From IMG/VR virus record IMGVR_UViG_3300036838_000040, positions 1-45,923 of that record: DNA of 45,923 bases; one strand, written 5' to 3'. Made by a program: the position numbers and the translations under genes. Of the stretch, positions 9,345 to 17,559 are shown one piece after another (within the stretch, counting starts at the first letter, position 1; every line of letters starts with the position of its first letter). The DNA is from a virus. The notes below the pieces were generated by a model. The model saw only the letters and a program-made list of their open reading frames with translations. It did not search any database and had not been told where the DNA came from.

Positions 9345-10638
9345 GCCGTTTCACCCGCTTCGTGAGCCCCTCAATCGCATAGAGCTGGGTAGCCAGGTGT
9401 TTGGTCGATCCGAGATTGATCGTCCAGCCCAGGGCCGCCTGGGCCCGCACAGCGGCTCGTTTGGCCTGGGTGCTCAGCTCACTCGCCACCTGCGTGGCCC
9501 GCGCCTGGTTCACCCGGAGGCCGTGCCGGGTGGCCCGGTCGATGATGGGGACCAGTGGGTGCAGCTGGGTCCGGTAGACTTGGGCGGACAGGGGATCCCG
9601 GCCCAGCTCCTGCTGGAGGGCCTGCCAGACCTCCCAGGTGCCCCACGCGTCCGCCCCGGAGTAGACGATGGGAGCGGCCTTGGCCAGATGCTTCCAGCGG
9701 TTGGTGCTGGCGTAGAGCGAGCTCATGTAGTCGAGGTCATGGGGGAACCCGGCCCACAGCACGGCGTGGGCGTACATGATGTCCTCGTAGCGTGGGGTGG
9801 TGAGGCCCGTCAACTCCTTCAGGGACTGGTAGTCAGCCACGGCGTTCTGCATGATGAAGCGAGTGGTTCCATCCGCCTGGACGCCCCCCTCCCCGGCTTC
9901 CGTCACCTGGATATGCCCCGGCCACGCCAGTGAGTACCGGGTCAGCGTGCTCCCCTCGAACTCGGTGTCGAAGGCCACCGCCGGCTCGGTAATGGGACTG
10001 GCCAGCGGGCCGGTGTGGATCTCTGGAAGCGGGTGGGGCCAGCGGCCCCGTAGCAGCCGGGCCACCCGCCGCCAGTCATGCAACAGGGGAATCCGGAGCG
10101 ACGGCTCCCGCATGATCCGGGCGGGGTGGGCGGTGGCGAACACGGGGATCTCCCCCGGCGCTGGCACCCAGACGCTGGTGCGGTGCCTGGCGTGCGTGCC
10201 CCGCTGGGGCAGGAGCCAGCCCCGCCACTCACTCGAGGAGGGCTCCCCGGCGGTACTGAGCAGTGCATAGTCGCCCATCGACACCAGGTATTTGGTGCCT
10301 TCGGGGACCCGCCAGTGCCGCCGGCAGTGCGCCACCGCCTGCTTCAGCAGCGTAGAGCGGACCTCGGGGAGCTCGTTGGATCGCTGCCACCGGCACCGGA
10401 GCGCATTGCCCAGGCTGACGTCTTCCCGGGTGAGCCCCGCCTGGCTCATGTACTGGCGCTCCAGGGCCTGGCCCGCCGCGCCTACGAAGGGCTCTCCCGC
10501 GAGCTCCTCCTCCGCCCCGGGGTTCTGGCCCATCAGGAAGAGCGGGGCGTGCTCCCGTAGCCGGTCCGGGACGAAGGGCTTGGCTCCATCCTCTCGGAGG
10601 GGGCAGCCCTCACAGGCCGGGATGTCCCGGACTCGCAT
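9307..10638 (-). CDS. Uracil-DNA glycosylase / 3'-5' exonuclease / PolA thumb fusion protein
   Basis: 443 residues in three parts. Residues 1 to 205: family 4-like Fe-S uracil-DNA glycosylase, with CEGC (Cys9, Cys12), motif 1 GQNPGAEEELAGEPFVG (about 37 to 53), two further Cys (about 82 and 105) completing a probable 4Fe-4S site, and ATAHPAR (about 168 to 174) at the usual HPS motif. Residues 215 to 345: DEDD exonuclease with AFDTEFEG (motif I), an H/D-bearing motif II, and YSGADAWGTW (motif III, YxGxDA). Residues 350 to 443: start of the PolA thumb, ending abruptly where the polymerase gene begins in the next frame. It excises uracil and proofreads (inference from the domains). The last 12 or so residues (from RHAPLPRQ) look out of register with PolA, marking the frameshift point near 9340. 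Confidence 0.88.
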   Translation of the reverse strand: MRVRDIPACEGCPLREDGAKPFVPDRLREHAPLFLMGQNPGAEEELAGEPFVGAAGQALERQYMSQAGLTREDVSLGNALRCRWQRSNELPEVRSTLLKQAVAHCRRHWRVPEGTKYLVSMGDYALLSTAGEPSSSEWRGWLLPQRGTHARHRTSVWVPAPGEIPVFATAHPARIMREPSLRIPLLHDWRRVARLLRGRWPHPLPEIHTGPLASPITEPAVAFDTEFEGSTLTRYSLAWPGHIQVTEAGEGGVQADGTTRFIMQNAVADYQSLKELTGLTTPRYEDIMYAHAVLWAGFPHDLDYMSSLYASTNRWKHLAKAAPIVYSGADAWGTWEVWQALQQELGRDPLSAQVYRTQLHPLVPIIDRATRHGLRVNQARATQVASELSTQAKRAAVRAQAALGWTINLGSTKHLATQLYAIEGLTKRVKRHAPLPRQDRHPD

Positions 10639-10954
10639 GCTGCGGATCCGCCCGCCCGTGGAGCCGCTCCCACGTAGCGGCGGTCATGACCATGAGGGCG
10701 GGGCTGGCCCGGCCCTTCCCCCGCCGACGCTGGATGGCCACGAGCCCCACCTTCCGCGTGGGGGCCGCGTCCCGCTCCACCTGTTCGACCAGCTGGGTCA
10801 GCTGCTCGAGGGAGCAGGTTTTCACATGCTTGACCTGGGCGAGGTAGCCCTCGGACTCCACGTCGATGGACCGACCCGAGTTGGCCCAGTACCGTTGGCC
10901 TCCGAGCAGCCGGGCAATCTCCCGCTCCAGGGCTTTCCAGGCCCGGTCAGGCAT
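10610..10954 (-). CDS. PD-(D/E)XK endonuclease, Holliday-junction-resolvase-like
   Basis: 114 residues. An N-terminal helix with Glu (WKALEREIARLLGG), then GRSIDVESEGYLAQVKHVK gives the E...D...QVK pattern of small PD-(D/E)XK resolvases and related nucleases. A helix (SLEQLTQLVEQVER) and a strand (KVGLVAIQRR) complete the fold. Its 3' end overlaps the glycosylase-polymerase gene by 29 bases, so it likely works on replication or recombination intermediates of the same replisome. Structure-specific cutting is inferred from the family. Confidence 0.75.
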   Translation of the reverse strand: MPDRAWKALEREIARLLGGQRYWANSGRSIDVESEGYLAQVKHVKTCSLEQLTQLVEQVERDAAPTRKVGLVAIQRRRGKGRASPALMVMTAATWERLHGRADPQHASPGHPGL

Positions 10955-11080
10955 GGGAACGGGCGGGATTTGAGGCCATGATTCTCCCCGGGGAATACCT
11001 AGACATGGGTTGAGGGGAGATCGTGGCTCTCAGGGGGCTTCACGGCGCTCACAGAGGCGGCTGGGTGAGGGCCTGTGGGG
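10955..11080 (-). promoter_or_regulatory. 126-bp gap upstream of the polymerase operon with palindrome
   Basis: The only sizeable gap inside this minus-strand block. It holds a perfect 10-bp palindrome TCCCCGGGGA (10985..10994) flanked by ATT and ATA, a possible operator. I see no convincing -35/-10 pair. It separates the replication genes from the lipoprotein and upstream genes. Confidence 0.3.
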
Positions 11081-11389
11081 TCACCGACGCACGCTCTCCT
11101 GACCGGTCCTCACGCCGACCAGCCCCGTCAGGAGCTGCAGCACCAGCTGCCCATCTGCCCGGGACTGGGGCGGGGCGAAGAGCTGCGTCTTCAGTGTGTC
11201 GGCCGCCTCCCGGAGCTGCGCGCAGGCCGTGACCTGGAGGGTGCCGGCACGACACGCGGCCCGGATCTCCGGTTCTAGCGAGCCCAGCAGATAGGCCGTC
11301 TGCGTGCGCGGCAGCGTGATGGTGTCCTGGGCGGCACAGCCCCCCACGAGCAGCATGGTTCCGATCAGACGCATCACCCGAGCAGACAC
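11081..11389 (-). CDS. Small lipoprotein
   Basis: 102 residues with a classical lipoprotein signal: basic start, hydrophobic core (MRLIGTMLLVGG) and a lipobox ending VGGC, predicting acylation at Cys18 (counting from the first Met) and export. The mature part is helical and polar. The 3' neighbour is the replication block; the 5' neighbour overlaps by 16 bases. It could be an o-spanin-like or superinfection-exclusion lipoprotein; both are guesses. The lipobox itself is clear. Confidence 0.68.
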   Translation of the reverse strand: MSARVMRLIGTMLLVGGCAAQDTITLPRTQTAYLLGSLEPEIRAACRAGTLQVTACAQLREAADTLKTQLFAPPQSRADGQLVLQLLTGLVGVRTGQESVRR

Positions 11390-11709
11390 ACCTTGACCTG
11401 CTGGGTCGCGCCCTGTGCCCCCCCCTTGGAGTTAGTCGAGGCAATGACAAGGCCACGACCAAAGACCACGCCACCGGATGGCAGGTTATGGGGGAGGGAG
11501 ATGTCATTGGCCTTGGCCCCGATCACCCACGTCGCCCGAGTCGTCCCCATGGTGACCTCCTCGACCCTCGCCGCATCGAAGCACTGGACAAAGGCCTCGC
11601 CCGCCGTGTCATTGGCGGACACGACCCCGGTGAGAATACAGTGGCCCGTGCGGACCAGCACCGGCGTCACGCCGAGGTCGGTGAACGACAACACGATGGA
11701 CGGCCCCAT
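11374..11709 (-). CDS. Hypothetical protein, small beta-rich (possible virion accessory)
   Basis: 111 residues with high Val/Thr/Gly content and alternating strands, no long helix, ending in TQQVKVCLLG. Such composition fits a small decoration or tail accessory protein, but no family is recognised and the gene lies outside the structural operon. It starts 3 bases after the upstream stop and overlaps the lipoprotein gene by 16 bases. Confidence 0.6.
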   Translation of the reverse strand: MGPSIVLSFTDLGVTPVLVRTGHCILTGVVSANDTAGEAFVQCFDAARVEEVTMGTTRATWVIGAKANDISLPHNLPSGGVVFGRGLVIASTNSKGGAQGATQQVKVCLLG

Positions 11710-11712
11710 CTC

Positions 11713-12099
11713 TCACATCTCCGGGCGGGGGACGATGGGACGACCCCGACGGCTCACCCGCGGAGCCGGTCCCGTTTGGGAGCCATCTCCGGGACCCTGT
11801 GGGCACCCATACCACTGCTCACGCGCATTGACGGCGGCATCGAACGCGGCGAGACACGACACGAGGTAGCGCGCCAAGACGAAGTCTGGGGTGTGGCTGC
11901 CAGCCTCTAGGCTGTGACGGTTAATCGCTTGCTCCAGGTGCTTCCGGAATCCACGCCGGATCATATGGAGCACATGGCAGAACGTGCACCACCCTCCCTC
12001 CCGACGATACGCACACGGCTGCTGCGCCGTGCAGGGTCCAGTGGACGGGGAGCGACCCCGACCGCTGCTGGCTATCGGAGTCGGAGCCGCCCCCGTCAT
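11713..12099 (-). CDS. Conserved hypothetical phage protein (SHTPDFVLARYLV type)
   Basis: 128 residues. The central part (about residues 50 to 95: FRKHLEQAIN, then SHTPDFVLARYL, then LAAFDAAVNAREQWYG) resembles a small helical protein frequently annotated as hypothetical in environmental phages; this recollection is not verified by search. A Cys-rich N-terminal half (Cys residues within about 20 to 42) could bind metal. The C-terminus is basic and Pro-rich. Confidence 0.65.
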   Translation of the reverse strand: MTGAAPTPIASSGRGRSPSTGPCTAQQPCAYRREGGWCTFCHVLHMIRRGFRKHLEQAINRHSLEAGSHTPDFVLARYLVSCLAAFDAAVNAREQWYGCPQGPGDGSQTGPAPRVSRRGRPIVPRPEM

Positions 12100-12105
12100 C
12101 GTGTG

Positions 12106-12888
12106 TTACTCAGGCTTCGCCGGAGGCTCCTCCGGCCCCACCGATCCCGGCCCCTCGGCGGGGGCTAAGACCCAGCCATAGGCCGGGGACCAGTAGACGA
12201 CGAATCTGCCGCCAGGCCCGGGCAGCCCAGCGACCGGGGGGATGGGCACGCCTCCTTCGCCTCCCCCTCCCTCGGGTGGTGGACTCACGATCGGGTGCGT
12301 GGGCACGCCCGGTGAGGGCCAGATCCCCGGTGGCAGCGGCAGCATGATCGGGTGGCTCGGGTAGCCCGGTGACGGCCAGATGCCCGGCGGTGGGCCTCCG
12401 GGGGCAATGGGATGCGCCGGGTAGCCCGGAGCCGGCCAGATGCCGAGTGGCGGACCGCCTGGCGCGATCGGGTGCGCGGGGTGTCCGGGGGACGGCCAGA
12501 TACCTGGCGGGGGCGGGTAATAGATTGGTGGGGTTGGGACCCCCGGTCCCGGCCAGACCCCCGGCGGTGGACCGCCCGGGGCAATGGGATGGGTCGGAAA
12601 TCCTGGTAGCGGTCCCCAGATCCCCGGCGGGAGCGTGGGTGGGTAGTAGATAGGCGGCGTCGGCACGCCGGGGCCCGGCCAGATACTCGGGGGGTAATAG
12701 ATCGGTGGCGTGGGCACCCCGGGTCCTGGCCAGACGACCGGCGGCTGGGGGATCACGATGGGATGCGCTGGATGCCCGGGGGACGGCCAGATGCCCGGGG
12801 GTGGCAGCACGATGGGATGCGTGGGGACCCCGGGGGCCTCATCCGCCCACGTCATCAGTCCTTGAATGGTCACTTGGCGCGTCGGCAT
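12106..12888 (-). CDS. Proline-rich tandem-repeat protein
   Basis: 260 residues with a good ribosome site (AAGGAG, 7 bases before ATG). After 19 ordinary residues it consists of about 10 imperfect tandem repeats of roughly 17 to 23 residues, built as PPGIWPSPG, then HPAHPI or TPPIYYP, then PGGPP, up to about residue 205. A Gly-rich hinge and a conserved C-terminal box (VVYWSPAYGWVLAP) follow. There is no signal peptide. Similar PPG/IWP repeat proteins occur as hypothetical genes in environmental phages (recollection). The repeats probably form an extended polyproline rod; the aromatic C-terminal box may be the binding end. Function unknown. Confidence 0.8.
   Translation of the reverse strand: MPTRQVTIQGLMTWADEAPGVPTHPIVLPPPGIWPSPGHPAHPIVIPQPPVVWPGPGVPTPPIYYPPSIWPGPGVPTPPIYYPPTLPPGIWGPLPGFPTHPIAPGGPPPGVWPGPGVPTPPIYYPPPPGIWPSPGHPAHPIAPGGPPLGIWPAPGYPAHPIAPGGPPPGIWPSPGYPSHPIMLPLPPGIWPSPGVPTHPIVSPPPEGGGGEGGVPIPPVAGLPGPGGRFVVYWSPAYGWVLAPAEGPGSVGPEEPPAKPE
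12290..12850 (-). repeat. Coding tandem repeats (about 51 to 69 bp units)
   Basis: DNA-level counterpart of the proline-rich repeats. Units share GGCCAGATCCCCGG-like and GGGTGCG-GGG segments on the + strand, with lengths differing in multiples of three, so copy number can change without breaking the frame. Such an array invites recombination-driven length variation. Confidence 0.65.
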
Positions 12889-12964
12889 GTCATGCTCCTT
12901 CGTTCATCTAGCGGGGTTGAGGGAACGGAACCTCGCCTGCACACGCAGACAAGCTGCCAGCCGG

Positions 12965-13456
12965 TTAGGACGTGGGAGCCGGTGGCAGTGACGCCGACAA
13001 AGCTTCCAGATTCGTGAGTGCGTACTCGATATCAGCCGGGAACGAGTGCTTGCCCGAGGCCAAGGCGTCCATGAGCTCCGGCGGAATCCACGCGGTGGGG
13101 TTGCTCGAGGGATACTCGGCCCACGTCTCGTACGTGCTATAGGTGCTGCCCTGCGTGGCGATGGCCGGCTTCATGGATTGGAGCCGCCGCTCAATCGCCG
13201 TGATCTCCGCCGCGTTCAGGTCGTCAGCCAAGTCCTCCAGCGCCTCGAGGACCCACTGGACGTCAGCAGGGAGCGTGGTCTTCCCCGGCTCGAGGGCTTG
13301 GAGCAGATCAGCGGGGACGGTGGCCGCCGGACGCGTGGGCGAGTGGGCCCCATGGTAGGTGTCGTAGGCGCTGCCCTGCCGGGTGAGGGCGGGCTGCATG
13401 GATTCCAAGCGGTTCTGGATGTTGCCGATACGAACCTGCGGATCAACGCTGCTCAT
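12965..13456 (-). CDS. Hypothetical protein with internal duplication
   Basis: 163 residues made of two homologous halves of about 70 residues. The first half has RLESMQPALTRQGSAYDTY, then PADLLQALEPGKTTLPADV. The second has RLQSMKPAIATQGSTYSTY, then PPELMDALASGKHSFPADI. Each half ends with an EALEDL/NLEAL helix. Strong ribosome site GAGGAG before ATG 13456. No known family; the duplication may form a pseudo-symmetric dimer. It lies between the methyltransferase and the repeat protein. Confidence 0.72.
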   Translation of the reverse strand: MSSVDPQVRIGNIQNRLESMQPALTRQGSAYDTYHGAHSPTRPAATVPADLLQALEPGKTTLPADVQWVLEALEDLADDLNAAEITAIERRLQSMKPAIATQGSTYSTYETWAEYPSSNPTAWIPPELMDALASGKHSFPADIEYALTNLEALSASLPPAPTS

Positions 13457-13585
13457 GGGCGCTCCTCACTGAGATACGAGAGTCAGGCAGGCCCGCCCCC
13501 CAAGCTCGACAGGCAGATGCCCACGCACCGGACGCCCAATCGCGCCCGCCACGCCGTTGGGCGGCTGGGAGACGAGCCTGCGCCA

Positions 13586-14749
13586 TCAGAGACACAGGAC
13601 CTCTTGGGTGTGGTGTCCGTTGCCAGTGACTGCCGCCCACTCCAGCAGCGGGGCATCGTCGGTGATCCGCCGCCGGGCGAGGTCGCAGTAGGCGGGGTTC
13701 AGTTCGATGCCGAGGAAGCGCCGCCCCAGCCAACGCGCCACGAGGCCCGTGGTTCCAGCCCCAGCGAAGGGATCGAGGACGAGATCATCTGGTCGGCTGC
13801 CCGCCTTGATGCACGGCTCCACCAGCGCGGTGGGATAAACAGCGAAGTGCGCTTCCGGGTAGGGCTCAGTGGCGATGGTCCAGACGGAGCGGCGGTTGCG
13901 ATTCTGCGGGCGTGGAGCCTCTCGGTCAGGCCGCTCATTGCCGGTAGCTTGTCGACCCATCGCTCCCGCGCGTTCTGGGTAGAAGCGTAATCCGCCATTG
14001 GTATCGATCGCTGCTTCCTTGATCGCCTCCGCGTCGTAGTAGTACCGCTCCCGCTTGCTCAGGAGGAACAAGTACTCGTGGCTCTTGGTCGGCCGATCCG
14101 TCACTGACTCAGGCATGGGATTCAACTTGCTCCATACGATGTCAGAGCGCAGCGTCCATCCGTCGGCCTGGAGGGCGAAGGCCACCCGCCACGGGATGCC
14201 GACGAGGTCCTTCGATTTGAGGCCGGGCAGCGGCATCCTGTTCGGCGGCGTCGTCGGCCCGTTCCACCGCTCGCCCTGCGCGCCGCCACCGGGACAGTCG
14301 CCCACCTTGCCGGCACCGGTGGCGTAGCTATCGCCGAGATTCACCCACGCCGTGCCGTCCTCCCGCAGCACGCGCCGCACCGCACGGAAGACCTCGACGA
14401 GATGCGCCACGTACAGCTCGGGCGTGGGCTCAAGGCCGAGGGAGCCGCGCCAGGCCCCGCAGGCGCAGAACGTGCCCGTTGACGTGACAACCGCATTCCC
14501 ATGCTCGTATTTGTCTCCAGGCTGAGGACCGCGACCGCCGTTCGTGGTGAGCGTGCTTTTCGGAGATGGTGCGTTGCCGACAGGAATCGTATGGGTCTCA
14601 CCCCAGACATGTCGACACGCCGGATCGCCGCCCCACACCTGCGGCGGAATCCCGTAGTCCCGCAGCCCCCAATACGGCGGGCTCGTGACCACGGTCTGCA
14701 CGCAGGCATCGGGGAGCGTGCGGAGGACCGTGAGCGCGTCGCCCGCCAC
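13586..14749 (-). CDS. DNA methyltransferase (beta-class, N4-C or N6-A)
   Basis: 387 residues. The catalytic motif IV TSPPYW lies at the N-terminus (about residues 22 to 27) and the SAM-binding motif [11 protein letters not shown] near the C-terminus (about 334 to 343), followed by LGIELN; this order defines the beta class. TSPPYW is most typical of N4-cytosine enzymes, though adenine cannot be excluded. The target-recognition region is the middle 200 residues, with a CACG pair of Cys. The start is uncertain: a GTG at 14749, which leaves [12 protein letters not shown] as the usual N-terminal strand. No restriction partner is visible, so it probably shields phage DNA from host restriction. Confidence 0.9.
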   Translation of the reverse strand: MAGDALTVLRTLPDACVQTVVTSPPYWGLRDYGIPPQVWGGDPACRHVWGETHTIPVGNAPSPKSTLTTNGGRGPQPGDKYEHGNAVVTSTGTFCACGAWRGSLGLEPTPELYVAHLVEVFRAVRRVLREDGTAWVNLGDSYATGAGKVGDCPGGGAQGERWNGPTTPPNRMPLPGLKSKDLVGIPWRVAFALQADGWTLRSDIVWSKLNPMPESVTDRPTKSHEYLFLLSKRERYYYDAEAIKEAAIDTNGGLRFYPERAGAMGRQATGNERPDREAPRPQNRNRRSVWTIATEPYPEAHFAVYPTALVEPCIKAGSRPDDLVLDPFAGAGTTGLVARWLGRRFLGIELNPAYCDLARRRITDDAPLLEWAAVTGNGHHTQEVLCL

Positions 14750-14784
14750 GACGGCCCACGGCTGCCCCCCTGCAAGGACATCGG

Positions 14785-14976
14785 TTACTTGGGTAATGGC
14801 ACCACCTCAGGCCCCGTGGGTAGGAGCCACCACGCCACCAGCGCCAGCCCCGCCAGCCCGGCCCAGATGACCCAGACGAGCCAGCGGGGCAGCGTCCGGT
14901 GGCTGGCCACCCACCAGCCCACGCCCCACGTCGCCACCGCCAACAGGATGGCCACGATCACGCTGGTGAGTGTCAT
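14785..14976 (-). CDS. Small two-helix membrane protein
   Basis: 63 residues from ATG 14976: two hydrophobic helices (about residues 3 to 22 and 33 to 51) linked by a short basic stretch (ASHRTLPR), with a polar tail. The longer frame to 15060 is the upstream gene read out of frame. Two-helix topology of this size is seen in class II holins, but the gene sits in a recombination/modification operon, so this is only a possibility. Confidence 0.6.
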   Translation of the reverse strand: MTLTSVIVAILLAVATWGVGWWVASHRTLPRWLVWVIWAGLAGLALVAWWLLPTGPEVVPLPK

Positions 14977-14977
14977 C

Positions 14978-15268
14978 TCAGAGCGTGGCGCCGAAGGGGT
15001 CCGGGTAATAGGCCCCACAGCGCGTGCACCGCCAGCCGGTGTCCAGATCGACGCCCTCACTGGAGCCGCACATGCCGCAGTGGCTCACCCGCTCCGCCGG
15101 CGGGTCCACATACTGGTTCCAGGCCCGGCCCCGGGCCGGCTTAGTAGCCAAGCTGCTTGGGCTTGGCTTTGGTGGCCGTTCCCTTGGGCTTTCGCTTCCC
15201 TTTGGCTTTGGCTTTTCCCATGTCGAGGGGTCTCCGTGTTGAGAGGTGGGGGGTTTCGTCTCGGCCAT
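14978..15268 (-). CDS. Small zinc-ribbon protein
   Basis: 96 residues. The start ATG 15268 overlaps the previous stop (TGATG). The N-terminal 50 residues are Lys/Pro/Ser-rich and disordered. The C-terminus has a zinc ribbon: CGMC (about residues 68 to 71), then CTRC (about 85 to 88) in GWRCTRCGAYYPDPFG. Nucleic-acid or protein contact is likely; exact role unknown. Confidence 0.68.
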   Translation of the reverse strand: MAETKPPTSQHGDPSTWEKPKPKGSESPRERPPKPSPSSLATKPARGRAWNQYVDPPAERVSHCGMCGSSEGVDLDTGWRCTRCGAYYPDPFGATL

Positions 15269-15483
15269 CACGCACCTCCCGATCCGCGCCCGAAGTCGGG
15301 GCTGGGCCCGGGGCAGGGATAGGTCGGGTAGTTCAGGTCTCTGCCCTCGTGGCAGTGGATGGCGGGCGCAGGGTTGATGCCCGGTGGGGGGGCCTGGACC
15401 CCCACGGCCACGCCGAACAGCAGCATGGCCATCACGAACAGCGAGAACAGATCCGGGGGATTGGGGAACTCGTACCACGGCAT
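15268..15483 (-). CDS. Small membrane protein
   Basis: 71 residues: a hydrophobic helix (LFSLFVMAMLLFGVAVGV, about residues 12 to 29) preceded by a short N-terminus and followed by a Pro-rich external-type tail with two Cys and two His. It starts 3 bases after the upstream stop and is coupled to the next gene through TGATG. It could be an anchored lysis or exclusion factor; unknown. Confidence 0.6.
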   Translation of the reverse strand: MPWYEFPNPPDLFSLFVMAMLLFGVAVGVQAPPPGINPAPAIHCHEGRDLNYPTYPCPGPSPDFGRGSGGA

Positions 15484-15486
15484 GGC

Positions 15487-15975
15487 TCAGCTCGCCGCGA
15501 TGTTGACGACCATGGTGGACGGGCCCCGGCTCCCGTTGCCATTCATCTGGCGAATCAGGTAGCGCACCGGCTGGCTGCGCAGGTAGTCCGTGACGTTGCG
15601 GAACGTGCTGGGCGGCTCCCCCACGGCGGTGATGTAGGCCCGGCGGGCCTTCAGCCACATCTCGTAGCGCCAGTCGGCTTTCTCGGGCTCAAGGACCATC
15701 CCGTCCCGGTCCCGCTTGGGGCGGTAGTCGGGGGAGATCCGGGTGAAGATGCGCGTGCGCTTGCCCTTCTCGTTGGTAGCCAGCCCCTTGATCACGTACT
15801 GCTTCCGGCCATCGTCGGTGATCTCAGGATCCACGGTCATCCCGTCGTGGGAGACGTAGTAGCCCGGCTCGTCGAGCAGGGCTTTCTCGGCGTTGTCCGC
15901 CGCTTGGTTGTCGATGGCGGTGTCTTCGATGCTCCACGCGGCATCCAGATCGATCTCGCTCGTCTCGGTACTCAT
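15487..15975 (-). CDS. Conserved protein paired with Sak4-like ATPase
   Basis: 162 residues, with AGGAGG five bases ahead of ATG 15975, and the ATG overlapping the stop of the ATPase gene. An acidic N-terminus (MSTETSEIDLDAAW) is followed by strand-rich middle residues (KQYVIKGLATNEKGKRTRIF) and a basic helical part (WLKARRAYITAVGEPP). In many phages a Sak4-like recombinase is followed by a single-strand-binding or annealing partner; coupling here suggests the same. That is inference, and no OB-fold signature was proven. Confidence 0.7.
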   Translation of the reverse strand: MSTETSEIDLDAAWSIEDTAIDNQAADNAEKALLDEPGYYVSHDGMTVDPEITDDGRKQYVIKGLATNEKGKRTRIFTRISPDYRPKRDRDGMVLEPEKADWRYEMWLKARRAYITAVGEPPSTFRNVTDYLRSQPVRYLIRQMNGNGSRGPSTMVVNIAAS

Positions 15976-16766
15976 GCGTCCCTCCTCGGGGTGTTGCCAT
16001 TGTGAGACATGCCCAGGGCGGCCATCAGGGCTTGGTAGGTATTGGGAATATAGGTCGGGATGCGCTTGGCTCGTTCCGGATCCACCTTCACGCCGCAGCC
16101 CCAGACCTCGCCCTCGGGGCGGAGCTGCCAGCGTCCGACGAGCTCGGGCTCTCCGGGCTTCACCGGGCTCAGCACGGCGGCGCAGGTGACATCGAACTCG
16201 CCCACGATCTGCTTGGCCAGCTTGCCGATGAGATCCGGCCACACGTGGCTGGGCCCCCCCTTCATCCCTGGCTTGTCGGCCTCGGGGGCCGACCAGCTGG
16301 TCACCACCACGATGGGGACGCTGGACCGGCACACCATGTCCGTGTACTCGGCGAACTGGCGATGGGCCAAGCCGTACAAGCGAGGTTCGAAGTCCCGCCC
16401 GCTGAAGTAGTCGCCATTGGTGACCGCGTCGACCATGTAGCCGGGCAGCTTGTGGAGCCCCTCGATGGCGAGGGTTCTCAACCCGGGGGTGGCCATCGCT
16501 TTCACCGTCGCCGCATGAATCTCCTGGAGGATCTGAGCCGAGGGCCGGCGTCGGTCCACGGTGTCATCGACCCAGATATCGGCGGTCACGTCAGGGTCCC
16601 CAACGGGTATCGTGGAGTAGCCTTTCTCGCCGGGCAAGCTGATAATGTGCAGGGGTCTCGGAAAGGTCAACAAGCTCGTGGTCTTGCGGGTCCCGGTGGG
16701 CCCGGTGATATGCACGCGGGTACGTCGGCTCAGCTGATCAGGTTCCGTCAGTCGCTGGAATGGCAT
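15972..16766 (-). CDS. Sak4-like RecA-fold ATPase (recombination)
   Basis: From ATG 16766 (GGCGGA ribosome site) the protein is 264 residues. Walker A GPTGTRKTT at residues 22 to 30, a Walker B-like strand LRTLAIEGL (about 95 to 103) and a later strand VPIVVVTSW match the AAA_24/Sak4 group of phage single-strand annealing proteins. It should bind ssDNA and promote annealing or recombination with the neighbouring nuclease and partner protein. The 5' end overlaps the nuclease gene by 29 bases. The 26 extra residues available upstream are the nuclease read out of frame. Confidence 0.8.
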   Translation of the reverse strand: MPFQRLTEPDQLSRRTRVHITGPTGTRKTTSLLTFPRPLHIISLPGEKGYSTIPVGDPDVTADIWVDDTVDRRRPSAQILQEIHAATVKAMATPGLRTLAIEGLHKLPGYMVDAVTNGDYFSGRDFEPRLYGLAHRQFAEYTDMVCRSSVPIVVVTSWSAPEADKPGMKGGPSHVWPDLIGKLAKQIVGEFDVTCAAVLSPVKPGEPELVGRWQLRPEGEVWGCGVKVDPERAKRIPTYIPNTYQALMAALGMSHNGNTPRRDA

Positions 16767-17559
16767 CGTTCCGCCTTTCGTACACACTCTCGAGGTTCTG
16801 GCCATGGAGCACATGGCAGGCCGACCAGAAGGCACACTTGCCACCGTAGCGTTGACAGTTCATCAGGTTGCGCCAGACGATCCCGTGGCGCATGAAGTCC
16901 CAGACGATTGAGGCTGACGCCAGCCACTGACGGATGTCCTCGCCCGTGAGTCCCCACACGTACGGGTAGACGGCGGCTCGAGGGCCCAAGACGATGAAGA
17001 CCTGGGAGACCCGGGTGACGGTGTGCTCGGGGTGGTCCCGTTCCCACGCCCACGCATAATGTTTCAGTTGCCAGCTGTGGATCGTCGAATCCAACTCGCC
17101 CTGGACTCGGTACTCAAAGAGCTGTGTTCGGACTTTGCAGTCCACGATCATGATCTCGGTGCCATGACCAATGACCAGATCGGCTCGCGCGGGCTGGGTG
17201 GAGCCGGGGGCAATGGGATCGATGGCCACCTCGCTGGCGATGAGCTCGCCACCGGCCAGCCAGTCATGGCTGTAGGCCAACCGCATCCCCTTGTCGATCT
17301 GGATCTCCACCGGGGCCCCGTCTTCCTCCGGGGACTCCTGCTGGAGCCGCGCCAGGCCCGCTTGGATCGCCAGCGTGGTCGCCTGGGGCTGGTCCGTCCC
17401 CGTCAGCCACCGGGACAGGCCCGTGTGAATGCCCGTGCCCACCGCCCGCTCCGAGGCCCGCCGGTCTCGTGGCAGGTACTGCCGCCCGAGCCGCCAGAGT
17501 TCGGGACAGAGCAGCCACGTGGCGGTCTGGCTTGGGCTGTACGGGCCGGCCCCGGTCAT
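16738..17559 (-). CDS. Cas4/RecB-like PD-(D/E)XK exonuclease with Cys cluster
   Basis: 273 residues from ATG 17559. Helix GTGIHTGLSRWL (about 40), then EVAIDP, ADLVI and IVDCKVRTQ (about 110 to 146) give the E...D...DxK active site of the RecB/Cas4 nuclease superfamily. One Cys near the N-terminus (LLCPELW, Cys18) and three near the C-terminus (NCQRYGGKCAFWSACH) match the Cys layout that holds a 4Fe-4S cluster in Cas4 and AddB. It probably resects DNA ends for the Sak4-like ATPase encoded next. The start is uncertain because the zinc-ribbon ORF above reads on through this region in another frame. Confidence 0.82.
   Translation of the reverse strand: MTGAGPYSPSQTATWLLCPELWRLGRQYLPRDRRASERAVGTGIHTGLSRWLTGTDQPQATTLAIQAGLARLQQESPEEDGAPVEIQIDKGMRLAYSHDWLAGGELIASEVAIDPIAPGSTQPARADLVIGHGTEIMIVDCKVRTQLFEYRVQGELDSTIHSWQLKHYAWAWERDHPEHTVTRVSQVFIVLGPRAAVYPYVWGLTGEDIRQWLASASIVWDFMRHGIVWRNLMNCQRYGGKCAFWSACHVLHGQNLESVYERRNDAIPATDGT

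Noticed and set aside
12848-12856. A third hammerhead core (CTGATGA on the minus strand)
   Set aside because: It is in the coding start of the proline-rich protein, with no GAAA or matching stems around it.
13443-13583. 47-residue minus ORF between the methyltransferase and the duplicated protein
   Set aside because: No ribosome site, Arg/Ala/Gly-rich random composition and overlap with the well-supported start of the next gene.
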